DNA from: Zonotrichia leucophrys gambelii
Taxonomy: Eukaryota; Chordata; Aves; Passeriformes; Passerellidae
NCBI RefSeq assembly: GCF_028769735.1
Contig: NC_088175.1
Location: 1,984,001 to 2,048,000, forward strand
Length of the DNA: 64,000 bases
Reading direction: 5' to 3'
Shown piece by piece: positions 63,901 through 64,000 of the stretch. The notes beneath the pieces are model-generated. The model had not been told where the DNA came from. It saw nothing but the letters and a program-made list of their open reading frames with translations, and did not search any database. The translations under genes and the position numbers were made by a program. Position 1 is the stretch's first letter. Every line of letters begins with the position of its first letter.

Positions 63901-64000
63901 GCAGTGTTGATGAAAAGCATGCCAGGCTGTACCAGATGGTGAAGGAAGGGAAGAAATTGCTGACTGCTGTGAACTGTCCAGAAATAAGAAGCCAGATTGG
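362..64000 (+). CDS. SYNE2 (nesprin-2 giant), central rod, 53 exons, partial at both ends
   Basis: Nesprin-2 is a very large spectrin-repeat protein of the nuclear envelope. Its KASH tail binds SUN proteins across the perinuclear space, and its N-terminal CH domains bind actin. The rod between them is the spacer of the LINC complex. The window holds only rod: 53 exons, about 3,777 codons of roughly 6,900 expected. Evidence is the unbroken series of AG/GT-flanked exons whose phases all match, absence of internal stops, heptad-rich helical sequence with spaced tryptophans, and ordered similarity to human nesprin-2 as I recall it. Matching blocks include [48 protein letters not shown] and [18 protein letters not shown]1 is the paralogue to exclude; the recalled order and identity fit SYNE2. 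Intron phases are mostly 0. The start codon, CH domains, KASH domain and polyadenylation site are outside. Individual exons follow. Confidence 0.95.
1136..1167. repeat. (TATC/TATG)n microsatellite
   Basis: About eight tetranucleotide units of the form TATC, with one or two TATG variants, in intron 1. Simple tandem repeat, likely length-polymorphic. Confidence 0.85.
1599..1778 (+). CDS. SYNE2 exon 2
   Basis: 180 nt. The first G completes an Arg codon begun in exon 1; it ends with TG of a Cys codon. The acceptor follows a long T tract (1575-1590). Donor GTAAGG at 1779. Encodes [21 protein letters not shown] and on to LLLAEW-like helical rod (the last two bases form C with exon 3). The 927-bp intron after it shows no recognisable element. 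Confidence 0.93.
2706..2856 (+). CDS. SYNE2 exon 3
   Basis: 151 nt; the first C completes TGC (Cys), and it ends at phase 0 before GTAAGT. Encodes [16 protein letters not shown] to [14 protein letters not shown], a conserved nesprin-2 segment (YMGKEN is nearly identical in my recollection of human). The 1,768-bp intron 3 (2857-4624) contains several chance open frames around 3490-3930 on both strands. They lack splice signals or recognisable domains, and I see no repeat there. Confidence 0.94.
4625..4783 (+). CDS. SYNE2 exon 4
   Basis: 159 nt, 53 codons, phase 0-0. Acceptor TTTTTTTCACAG, donor GTATGT. Encodes [15 protein letters not shown] through [18 protein letters not shown]; the latter block is almost unchanged from human nesprin-2 as I recall it. 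A 703-bp intron without recognisable elements follows; it contains a short T/C run near 5342-5356. Confidence 0.95.
5487..5648 (+). CDS. SYNE2 exon 5
   Basis: 162 nt, 54 codons, phase 0-0, AG at 5485-5486 and donor GTAATT. Encodes [21 protein letters not shown] through [10 protein letters not shown]. The tryptophan in ALWDKL is the helix-A Trp typical of spectrin repeats. No internal stop. Confidence 0.94.
5649..7957 (+). other. Intron 5, 2.3 kb
   Basis: Non-coding. It contains a 141-codon open frame at 5861-6286 and others that lack splice context and homology, so I take them as chance. One perfect 18-bp palindrome lies at 6625-6642, followed by a partial third copy of its arm at 6647-6656. 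No transposon recognised. Confidence 0.8.
6625..6642. repeat. 18-bp perfect palindrome
   Basis: Reads ACAGTGGATATCCACTGT, identical to its reverse complement. Ten bases of one arm (CAGTGGATAT) recur directly at 6647-6656. Intronic, function unknown. Confidence 0.8.
7958..8059 (+). CDS. SYNE2 exon 6
   Basis: 102 nt, 34 codons, phase 0-0; acceptor CCACCTTTAG, donor GTACAG. Encodes [15 protein letters not shown] to NEPPLELQ, aligning with the human segment ending EIPLELQ. Short exon with no ATG-initiated frame of its own. The 1,212-bp intron after it shows nothing recognisable. Confidence 0.92.
9272..9472 (+). CDS. SYNE2 exon 7
   Basis: 201 nt, 67 codons, phase 0-0. Encodes [17 protein letters not shown] to a highly conserved run ([20 protein letters not shown], then [10 protein letters not shown]). 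This run is one of the strongest matches to nesprin-2. Donor GTAGCA is weaker than consensus. A 926-bp intron without recognisable repeats follows. Confidence 0.95.
10399..10564 (+). CDS. SYNE2 exon 8
   Basis: 166 nt, phase 0 in, phase 1 out (single base C). Acceptor TTTTTTTACCTTAG, donor GTGAGT. Encodes [17 protein letters not shown] to [12 protein letters not shown]. The next intron is the only phase-1 intron in the window. Confidence 0.94.
11257..11369 (+). CDS. SYNE2 exon 9
   Basis: 113 nt; GT joins C from exon 8 to give Arg, ends phase 0 before GTAAAG. Encodes [20 protein letters not shown] to LEERLQRLK. The QCKNFNDWF motif is conserved with human nesprin-2 as I recall it. Introns 8 (692 bp) and 9 (773 bp) around it show nothing recognisable. 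Confidence 0.94.
12143..12345 (+). CDS. SYNE2 exon 10
   Basis: 203 nt, phase 0 in, phase 2 out (AG). Acceptor GTTCTTTTTCAG, donor GTAGGG. Encodes [15 protein letters not shown] to [10 protein letters not shown], a heptad-rich helix. A 412-bp AT-rich intron follows. Confidence 0.93.
12758..12877 (+). CDS. SYNE2 exon 11
   Basis: 120 nt; C completes Ser, ends with AG. Encodes [21 protein letters not shown] to [11 protein letters not shown]. The [11 protein letters not shown] piece matches the human rod (LRKWLTNQEEK as recalled). It is followed by the shortest intron in the window (106 bp, 12878-12983). Confidence 0.93.
12984..13272 (+). CDS. SYNE2 exon 12
   Basis: 289 nt; G completes Arg, ends phase 0 before GTATTG. 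Encodes [21 protein letters not shown] to DERINQIK, about 96 residues, close to one full spectrin repeat. It includes [14 protein letters not shown] and a helix-start Trp in [12 protein letters not shown] 337-bp intron follows with nothing recognisable. Confidence 0.95.
13610..13779 (+). CDS. SYNE2 exon 13
   Basis: 170 nt, phase 0 in, phase 2 out. Encodes [16 protein letters not shown] to [14 protein letters not shown]. Trp in KKWENL marks a repeat helix C. The 1,340-bp intron 13 has no recognised element; open frames there (for example 14067-14261) are not supported by splicing. Confidence 0.93.
15120..15426 (+). CDS. SYNE2 exon 14
   Basis: 307 nt; C completes Ser, ends phase 0. Donor GTTGGG is weak at positions +3 to +5. 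The frame stays open 54 codons past the donor, so failure to splice would add residues before a stop. Encodes [19 protein letters not shown] to [13 protein letters not shown]. The [10 protein letters not shown] block fits human GLQEKKAQL as recalled. Confidence 0.92.
16119..16271 (+). CDS. SYNE2 exon 15
   Basis: 153 nt, 51 codons, phase 0-0. Acceptor CATCATGCAG has a poor pyrimidine tract; donor GTATGT. Encodes [15 protein letters not shown] to [13 protein letters not shown], less conserved than neighbours but in the right order. An 831-bp intron follows with no recognised repeat. Confidence 0.88.
17103..17462 (+). CDS. SYNE2 exon 16, start of acidic linker
   Basis: 360 nt, 120 codons, phase 0-0. 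Donor GTGAGT at 17463; the frame stays open another 50 codons to 17612 if unspliced. The first half ([14 protein letters not shown]) matches human AKSVKQNTSS as recalled. The second half becomes Glu/Lys/Thr-rich with few hydrophobic heptads, suggesting a change from coiled coil to disordered linker. A 498-bp intron without recognisable elements follows. Confidence 0.9.
17961..18095 (+). CDS. SYNE2 exon 17, linker cassette
   Basis: 135 nt, 45 codons, phase 0-0. Acceptor CTTCTCTTAG, donor GTACCT. Encodes [17 protein letters not shown] to [10 protein letters not shown], polar and without clear heptads. Weak similarity to human. Coding status rests on splice sites, open frame and matching phase. 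Confidence 0.8.
18338..18475 (-). mobile_element. CR1 LINE 3' fragment, minus strand
   Basis: Starts with the reverse complement of a CR1 end (TCACAGAATGGTTTGGGTTG), then the usual CR1 series ACACCCTGCCATGGGCAGGG and CAAAGCCCCATCCAGCCTGG. 5'-truncated copy in intron 17. Confidence 0.9.
19015..19176 (+). CDS. SYNE2 exon 18, linker cassette
   Basis: 162 nt, 54 codons, phase 0-0; acceptor CTCAAATCAG has a weak pyrimidine tract, donor GTAACT. Encodes [15 protein letters not shown] to RKKTHPAQ. About a third of residues are Asp or Glu, with almost no helix-packing pattern. The flanking 919-bp intron 17 holds one CR1 piece; the 1,013-bp intron 18 shows none. Confidence 0.82.
20190..20336 (+). CDS. 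SYNE2 exon 19, linker cassette
   Basis: 147 nt, 49 codons, phase 0-0; donor GTAACC. Encodes [17 protein letters not shown] to [11 protein letters not shown]. Acidic then Pro/Ala-rich. Coding inferred from frame, phase and splice sites more than from conservation; the acceptor (TTACACCAAAAG) is weak. Confidence 0.8.
20990..21163 (+). mobile_element. CR1 LINE fragment, reverse-transcriptase region, plus strand
   Basis: Translates, with at least one frameshift, to the CR1 RT signature: EEVPADWKL in one frame, then [13 protein letters not shown] and [10 protein letters not shown] in another. Decayed and non-functional. It ends where the minus-strand CR1 copy begins. Confidence 0.8.
21164..21660 (-). 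mobile_element. CR1 LINE 3' end, minus strand, ~0.5 kb
   Basis: Opens with TCATAGAATCATTTAGGTAG (reverse complement of the CR1 tail). It continues through CACTAAACCATGTCCCCAAG, CCCTGGGCAGCCTGTTCC and CTTCTCCAGGCTAAACCCCA, all standard CR1 3' landmarks in reverse. The longest CR1 copy in the window. Confidence 0.95.
23101..23256 (+). CDS. SYNE2 exon 20, end of linker
   Basis: 156 nt, 52 codons, phase 0-0; donor GTATGG. Encodes [17 protein letters not shown] to [14 protein letters not shown]. The second half ([16 protein letters not shown]) aligns with human KVNELQNQPLELDTML as recalled, marking the return to the conserved rod. A 362-bp intron follows with nothing recognisable. Confidence 0.92.
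23619..23875 (+). CDS. SYNE2 exon 21
   Basis: 257 nt, phase 0 in, phase 2 out (AT, which with G of exon 22 makes Met). Donor GTAAGT. Encodes [19 protein letters not shown] to [13 protein letters not shown]. The central part ([14 protein letters not shown]) is a Gly/Asn/Thr-rich loop in otherwise helical sequence. Confidence 0.92.
23908..24335. repeat. 14-bp direct repeat pair in intron 21
   Basis: TGCGCAACAAATAT occurs exactly at 23908-23921 and again at 24322-24335. With its preceding T the first copy contains TTGCGCAA, the palindromic C/EBP-type core. The surrounding 1,083-bp intron is AT-rich and otherwise empty. Confidence 0.6.
24959..27062 (+). CDS. SYNE2 exon 22, giant exon
   Basis: 2,104 nt, about 701 codons; G completes Met, ends phase 0 at donor GTAAGT. 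Acceptor TTTTTGCCAG. Uninterrupted coiled-coil rod covering six to seven spectrin-like repeats. Landmarks: [35 protein letters not shown] block near 25780, [13 protein letters not shown] near 26370, and [18 protein letters not shown] near 26670. These follow the order of human nesprin-2 as I recall it. The open frame extends upstream to 24891 and downstream to 27122, but good splice signals define the exon. It is about 13 times the typical exon size here. Confidence 0.96.
27729..28057 (+). CDS. SYNE2 exon 23
   Basis: 329 nt, phase 0 in, phase 2 out (AG). Acceptor TTTCAATGCTTTCAG, donor GTGGGT. Encodes [19 protein letters not shown] to [11 protein letters not shown]-richer than its neighbours. 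It includes an Ala/Cys-rich segment ([17 protein letters not shown]) that I do not recall in human. A 666-bp intron precedes and a 701-bp intron follows, both without recognised repeats. Confidence 0.9.
28759..28903 (+). CDS. SYNE2 exon 24
   Basis: 145 nt; G completes Arg, ends phase 0 at GTAAGA. Encodes [15 protein letters not shown] to [15 protein letters not shown]. The [10 protein letters not shown] block matches human SYREALERLE as recalled. Confidence 0.94.
29333..29548 (+). CDS. SYNE2 exon 25
   Basis: 216 nt, 72 codons, phase 0-0; donor GTGAGT. Encodes [16 protein letters not shown], then [17 protein letters not shown] and [14 protein letters not shown], strongly conserved with human. 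The frame remains open for 87 codons beyond the donor (to 29809). The 349-bp intron 25 holds nothing else. Confidence 0.96.
29898..30163 (+). CDS. SYNE2 exon 26
   Basis: 266 nt, phase 0 in, ends with AA completed by G of exon 27 (Lys). Donor GTAAGT. Encodes [17 protein letters not shown], then [17 protein letters not shown] and [10 protein letters not shown]. The leucine-rich run matches human KQQLLLTLLLQRIRSI as recalled. Confidence 0.95.
30264..30360. mobile_element. Possible old interspersed repeat fragment
   Basis: CTCCTGGGTCAGACCAATGC followed by TCCATCTCACCCGTCTGCTG resembles a 'TGCTGGGTCAGACCA...GGTCCATCTAGCCC' repeat seen in sauropsid genomes. I cannot name the family. Intron 26. Confidence 0.45.
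30878..31034 (+). CDS. SYNE2 exon 27
   Basis: 157 nt; G completes Lys, ends phase 0. Donor GTTGGT is weak at +3. Encodes [19 protein letters not shown] to [18 protein letters not shown] matches human TEIQERHS as recalled. It starts the long run of phase-0 introns. Confidence 0.93.
31035..32904 (+). other. Intron 27, 1.9 kb
   Basis: No coding exon or transposon recognised. A dinucleotide microsatellite lies just upstream of exon 28. Minus-strand open frames at 31340-31890 look like chance. Confidence 0.8.
32809..32858. repeat. (TG/TA/CA)n microsatellite
   Basis: Alternating pyrimidine-purine tract of about 50 bp, including the 16-bp palindrome TGTGTATATATACACA. It ends 46 bp before exon 28 and may be length-variable. 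Confidence 0.85.
32905..33060 (+). CDS. SYNE2 exon 28, conserved block
   Basis: 156 nt, 52 codons, phase 0-0; acceptor TTAATTTTGTAG, donor GTAACT. Encodes [16 protein letters not shown], then [20 protein letters not shown]. That 20-residue stretch is identical to human nesprin-2 as I recall it, far above the rod average. Confidence 0.97.
33061..35687 (+). other. Intron 28, 2.6 kb
   Basis: AT-rich with several A and T runs (for example near 33629 and 34112). No transposon, RNA gene or supported exon seen. Open frames at 34975-35379 have no splice signals or similarity. Confidence 0.8.
35688..35828 (+). CDS. SYNE2 exon 29
   Basis: 141 nt, 47 codons, phase 0-0; acceptor TTTGCTCTGTCAG, donor GTAATC. 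Encodes [19 protein letters not shown], then [19 protein letters not shown], closely matching human INNGLHNVEKMLQQKSKNI as recalled. A 334-bp intron follows with nothing recognisable. Confidence 0.96.
36163..36345 (+). CDS. SYNE2 exon 30
   Basis: 183 nt, 61 codons, phase 0-0; acceptor TCTCCACATGCAG, donor GTACCT. Encodes [20 protein letters not shown], then [16 protein letters not shown] and [14 protein letters not shown]. One of the best conserved exons in the window. Confidence 0.97.
36664..36761. repeat. 49-bp tandem duplication, two copies
   Basis: Units 36664-36712 and 36713-36761 are identical except one base (C at 36682, G at 36731). Intron 30. The near identity implies recent origin, or collapse or expansion during assembly. 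Confidence 0.9.
36909..37046 (+). CDS. SYNE2 exon 31
   Basis: 138 nt, 46 codons, phase 0-0; acceptor CATTTCCTAG, donor GTAAGA. Encodes [18 protein letters not shown] to [20 protein letters not shown] matches human KMEEYSDLLK as recalled. Confidence 0.95.
37797..38181 (-). mobile_element. Solo LTR of an endogenous retrovirus (385 bp)
   Basis: Bounded by TG (37797) and CA (38181) and flanked by a perfect 6-bp target-site duplication, GTCCTG, at 37791-37796 and 38182-38187. It contains a CCAAT-type box (GATTGG on the plus strand near 38016). On the minus strand it has AATAAA near the 37870s, so I infer minus orientation. No internal retroviral genes are present, so this is a solo LTR left by recombination. 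I recognise it as a songbird-type LTR. A 6-bp duplication fits class II (ERVK-like) elements, but I am unsure of the family. Confidence 0.88.
38480..38665 (+). CDS. SYNE2 exon 32
   Basis: 186 nt, 62 codons, phase 0-0; acceptor TTTTGTCTCCAG, donor GTAAGT. Encodes [20 protein letters not shown] to LPQILHVAD. The opening ATG is internal: human has [16 protein letters not shown] at this place as recalled. The 978-bp intron after it carries a T16 tract (about 39048-39063) and a CR1 end. Confidence 0.96.
39163..39235 (+). mobile_element. CR1 LINE 3' end, plus strand (short)
   Basis: CTTACAAGGTCCCTTCCAGC followed by CTAATCTACTCTGTGACTG is the CR1 3' terminus with a degenerate octamer tail. Intron 32. 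Confidence 0.8.
39644..39766 (+). CDS. SYNE2 exon 33
   Basis: 123 nt, 41 codons, phase 0-0; acceptor CCAAAATCTAG, weak donor GTCTGT. Encodes [16 protein letters not shown] to [12 protein letters not shown]; matches human DFSPEEHLKHGE as recalled. No ATG-initiated frame, so it is easily missed. Confidence 0.93.
40790..40865 (-). mobile_element. CR1 LINE 3' end, minus strand (short)
   Basis: AATCACAGAATATTCTGAGT then AAGGATCATAGAGTCCAGCT: reverse complement of a CR1 tail and adjacent 3' UTR. Intron 33 (39767-41000), otherwise empty. Confidence 0.88.
41001..41183 (+). CDS. SYNE2 exon 34
   Basis: 183 nt, 61 codons, phase 0-0; acceptor ATCCTGACAG, donor GTAATT. Encodes [20 protein letters not shown] to [25 protein letters not shown] matches human FQRTNQLLQDIKLLE as recalled. 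Confidence 0.95.
41184..44842 (+). other. Intron 34, 3.7 kb (largest in the window)
   Basis: No exon supported. 41570-41960 is GC-richer than its surroundings, with several chance open frames and an ATTAAA near 41925. It could be a decayed LTR, but I cannot identify it. A 2 x 13-bp tandem repeat of TATTAGATCTGTA lies at 42216-42241. Elsewhere I see AT-rich unique sequence. Confidence 0.75.
44843..44968 (+). CDS. SYNE2 exon 35
   Basis: 126 nt, 42 codons, phase 0-0; acceptor CCTATTTCACAG, donor GTGGGT. Encodes [20 protein letters not shown] to [19 protein letters not shown] is the recalled human counterpart. Confidence 0.93.
44969..47283 (+). other. Intron 35, 2.3 kb
   Basis: No transposon, RNA gene or supported exon recognised. 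Open frames at 45758-45940 and 46014-46760 lack acceptor and donor pairs matching phase 0 and show no similarity to nesprin. Confidence 0.75.
47284..47478 (+). CDS. SYNE2 exon 36
   Basis: 195 nt, 65 codons, phase 0-0; acceptor GTTGCTCCTTAG, donor GTAAGT. The first half is helical ([21 protein letters not shown], conserved RKEDLL). The second half ([16 protein letters not shown]) is Pro/Ala/acidic and begins the second low-conservation linker. Confidence 0.94.
48018..48092 (+). CDS. SYNE2 exon 37 (small)
   Basis: 75 nt, 25 codons, phase 0-0; acceptor GTTTTTGTAG, donor GTGAGT. Encodes [20 protein letters not shown] and then SLHSK. It aligns with human LNRRGSMSYLAAVEEEVEES as recalled, which supports coding despite small size. 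An AT microsatellite begins 12 bp after its 3' end. Confidence 0.9.
48105..48197. repeat. (TA)n microsatellite with 22-bp palindrome
   Basis: Nearly pure alternating TA/TG tract ending in the perfect palindrome TATATACACAG/CTGTGTATATA at 48176-48197. Lies 12 bp downstream of the exon 37 donor. Confidence 0.9.
49165..49284 (+). CDS. SYNE2 exon 38, linker
   Basis: 120 nt, 40 codons, phase 0-0; acceptor CTGCTTTCAAAG (weak), donor GTAATG. Encodes [16 protein letters not shown], then [17 protein letters not shown], matching human SSSSGTIVQ as recalled. The longer ATG frame overlapping here is a different frame and not the gene. The 1,072-bp intron 37 upstream is otherwise empty apart from the microsatellite. 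Confidence 0.86.
49461..49531 (+). mobile_element. CR1 LINE 3' end, plus strand (short)
   Basis: ACTGGTTGGACTCAGTGACC and TTTTTTCCAATCTAAATGAT are the plus-strand CR1 3' terminus. Intron 38. Confidence 0.85.
49881..49996 (-). mobile_element. CR1 LINE 3' end, minus strand
   Basis: CATAGAATCAGAAAGTCACT, AGGTTGGAAAAGACCTTTAA and CACTAAACCATGTCCCAAAG are reverse-complement CR1 landmarks. The copy stops about 55 bp before exon 39. Confidence 0.93.
50051..50158 (+). CDS. SYNE2 exon 39, linker
   Basis: 108 nt, 36 codons, phase 0-0; acceptor CTCTCTCTCCAG is strong, donor GTGAGT. Encodes [17 protein letters not shown] to [11 protein letters not shown]. Acidic, Ser/Gly-rich, little conservation. The exon sits between CR1 copies of opposite orientation. 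Confidence 0.82.
50651..50856 (-). mobile_element. CR1 LINE 3' end, minus strand
   Basis: ATCACGGAGTCCTGGAGTTG, then AAGTTGGAAGAGACCTCCAG, CATTAACCCAGCACCACCGT and TCCCTGGGCAGCCTGTTCCA: reversed CR1 3' landmarks ending in a T-rich stretch (about 50845-50855). Intron 39. Confidence 0.93.
50857..50940 (+). mobile_element. CR1 LINE 3' end, plus strand
   Basis: GGATTGGAACTAGGTGACCA and GGCTCCTTCCTAGCCAAACT then TTCTGTCATTCTGTGATG: a plus-strand CR1 terminus with tail. It directly abuts the preceding minus copy, making an inverted pair. Confidence 0.85.
51570..51790. other. CpG-dense patch at the intron 39/exon 40 boundary
   Basis: About five CpGs in 51575-51602 and about six in 51740-51783, in a window otherwise CpG-poor. 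A C7 run lies near 51564. Possible local unmethylated element or simply GC-biased sequence; no promoter motif identified. Confidence 0.5.
51732..51944 (+). CDS. SYNE2 exon 40
   Basis: 213 nt, 71 codons, phase 0-0; acceptor CTTTCCTCCAG, donor GTAAGG. Begins Pro/Ser-rich ([15 protein letters not shown]), then returns to helix ([17 protein letters not shown], human CKTQVAELELWLQQANV as recalled) and ends [12 protein letters not shown]. Markedly GC-rich for this gene. Confidence 0.95.
51945..53623 (+). other. Intron 40, 1.7 kb
   Basis: No transposon, RNA gene or supported exon seen; minor AT-rich and poly-T tracts. Open frames at 52175-52531 and 52708-52944 are unsupported. Confidence 0.78.
53624..53791 (+). 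CDS. SYNE2 exon 41
   Basis: 168 nt, 56 codons, phase 0-0; acceptor GTCCCTTCTAG, donor GTAAAG. Encodes [19 protein letters not shown], then [20 protein letters not shown] and LQDKHSEEQ. Very close to human [20 protein letters not shown] as recalled. Confidence 0.96.
54605..54724 (+). CDS. SYNE2 exon 42, linker
   Basis: 120 nt, 40 codons, phase 0-0; acceptor CTCTTTACAG, donor GTAATG. Encodes [19 protein letters not shown] to [10 protein letters not shown]. Proline-rich and poorly conserved; coding status rests on frame, phase and splice sites. Introns 41 (813 bp) and 42 (918 bp) around it show nothing recognisable. Confidence 0.82.
55643..55755 (+). CDS. SYNE2 exon 43
   Basis: 113 nt, phase 0 in, phase 2 out (AG): the only non-zero phase after exon 26. 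Acceptor TCTCTGTGCACAG, donor GTACAG. Encodes [17 protein letters not shown] to [17 protein letters not shown] matches human EQKDFIKFIE as recalled. Confidence 0.92.
56377..56518 (+). CDS. SYNE2 exon 44
   Basis: 142 nt; C completes Ser, ends phase 0; acceptor TTTCTCAATACAG, donor GTTTGT. Encodes [20 protein letters not shown], then [15 protein letters not shown] and LCQLVEPQ. The KWQYL..ELSSK block is highly conserved. Confidence 0.95.
57400..57531 (+). CDS. SYNE2 exon 45
   Basis: 132 nt, 44 codons, phase 0-0; acceptor TTTCCAAATGTTAG, donor GTAAAA. Encodes [17 protein letters not shown], then [19 protein letters not shown], matching human TEELKTYTTQLEDLRQEAS as recalled. Overlapping ATG frames in other registers are shadows. 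Confidence 0.95.
58085..58237 (+). CDS. SYNE2 exon 46
   Basis: 153 nt, 51 codons, phase 0-0; acceptor GCATTTACCCAG, donor GTAACT. Encodes [20 protein letters not shown] to [23 protein letters not shown] matches human NLDKKLFELFLTLS as recalled. A 240-bp intron follows. Confidence 0.96.
58478..58687 (+). CDS. SYNE2 exon 47
   Basis: 210 nt, 70 codons, phase 0-0; acceptor TTTCAACCCTTTAG, donor GTACTC (weak at +4 to +6). Encodes [20 protein letters not shown] to [22 protein letters not shown] and [14 protein letters not shown] track the human sequence as recalled. Confidence 0.95.
58783..58841. repeat. 59-bp polypyrimidine (T-rich, TTTC) tract
   Basis: Uninterrupted C/T run, mostly T with regular single C's, in intron 47. 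On the plus strand it resembles a very strong 3' splice pyrimidine tract. The next AG (about 58873) is followed by in-frame stops. Confidence 0.9.
59876..59977 (+). CDS. SYNE2 exon 48
   Basis: 102 nt, 34 codons, phase 0-0; acceptor GTTTCTTTTGCAG, donor GTAATT. Encodes [20 protein letters not shown] to NVSEQLQ. SLQQSLNE and VAEQLQ are the recalled human equivalents. The 1,036-bp intron after it has no recognised element. Confidence 0.95.
61014..61133 (+). CDS. SYNE2 exon 49
   Basis: 120 nt, 40 codons, phase 0-0; acceptor GTCCTTCATCCAG, donor GTAAGA. Encodes [20 protein letters not shown] to IQEAYKLE. VELxNxExxVAKLRxxGERL is shared with human as recalled. Short 160-bp intron follows. Confidence 0.95.
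61294..61494 (+). CDS. SYNE2 exon 50
   Basis: 201 nt, 67 codons, phase 0-0; acceptor TTTGCATTTTTAG, donor GTATGA. Encodes [20 protein letters not shown] to LQSHLKNHK; DVLDxMWGxLxAxYxELxSP is strongly conserved. Confidence 0.96.
61854..62027 (+). CDS. SYNE2 exon 51
   Basis: 174 nt, 58 codons, phase 0-0; acceptor GGTTTTTTTTCCAG, donor GTAATA. Encodes [20 protein letters not shown] to [19 protein letters not shown]-like motif ([20 protein letters not shown]). Confidence 0.95.
62486..62617 (+). CDS. SYNE2 exon 52
   Basis: 132 nt, 44 codons, phase 0-0; acceptor AATGTATTTTTTAG, donor GTATTT. Encodes [19 protein letters not shown], then [34 protein letters not shown] is identical to human as recalled. 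No ATG frame of useful size. The 1,273-bp intron 52 after it is AT-rich with nothing recognised. Confidence 0.96.
63891..64000 (+). CDS. SYNE2 exon 53, cut by window end
   Basis: At least 110 nt, phase 0 in; acceptor CCATATTCTGACAG. Encodes [20 protein letters not shown] to NCPEIRSQI; KHARLYQxxxEGKxL matches human as recalled. The exon continues past the window edge. Confidence 0.94.

Noticed and set aside
1..64000. Search for CRISPR arrays, operons, phage, toxin or defence genes
   Set aside because: The window is intron-rich vertebrate DNA with one gene; no such feature is present.

Overview
This window is vertebrate nuclear DNA, almost certainly from a bird and probably a songbird. It is AT-rich and CpG-poor. 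Its introns carry truncated CR1 LINE 3' ends with the avian-type octamer tail (ATTCTGTG-like). Intron 31 holds a solo LTR of a kind I associate with passerine genomes. No bacterial, plasmid or phage features are present.

Essentially everything transcribed here belongs to one plus-strand gene. I assembled 53 consecutive coding exons (362-64000, the last cut by the window edge) by reading every AG/GT boundary and carrying the codon phase across each junction. All 52 junctions join in frame, and no exon contains an internal stop. The spliced product is about 11,333 nt (about 3,777 codons) of coiled-coil, spectrin-repeat protein. Exon by exon it matches, in order, the rod of nesprin-2 giant (SYNE2) as I recall the human protein. 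The N-terminal calponin-homology domains and the C-terminal KASH segment lie outside the window.

Layout: exons 1-15 (362-16271) encode spectrin-type repeats. Exons 16-19 (17103-20336) encode a very acidic, probably disordered linker made of in-phase cassettes. Exons 20-21 return to helical rod. Exon 22 (24959-27062) is a giant 2,104-nt exon. Exons 23-35 (27729-44968) are rod, including a strongly conserved block in exons 28-32. Exons 36-43 (47284-55755) run through a second Ser/Pro/Glu-rich low-conservation stretch with one short repeat in the middle. Exons 44-53 (56377-64000) return to rod. 42 of the 52 introns are phase 0, including an unbroken run from intron 27 through intron 42, so most single exons could be skipped without a frameshift.

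Introns hold CR1 fragments in both orientations (including an inverted cluster around exon 39), one LTR with a perfect 6-bp target-site duplication, microsatellites, a recent 49-bp tandem duplication and a few palindromes. I found no tRNA, rRNA, snoRNA, microRNA hairpin, second gene, CRISPR array or anything resembling an undescribed molecular system. The points worth a second look concern splicing architecture and transposable-element context. Comparisons with human nesprin-2 are from memory and were not computed.
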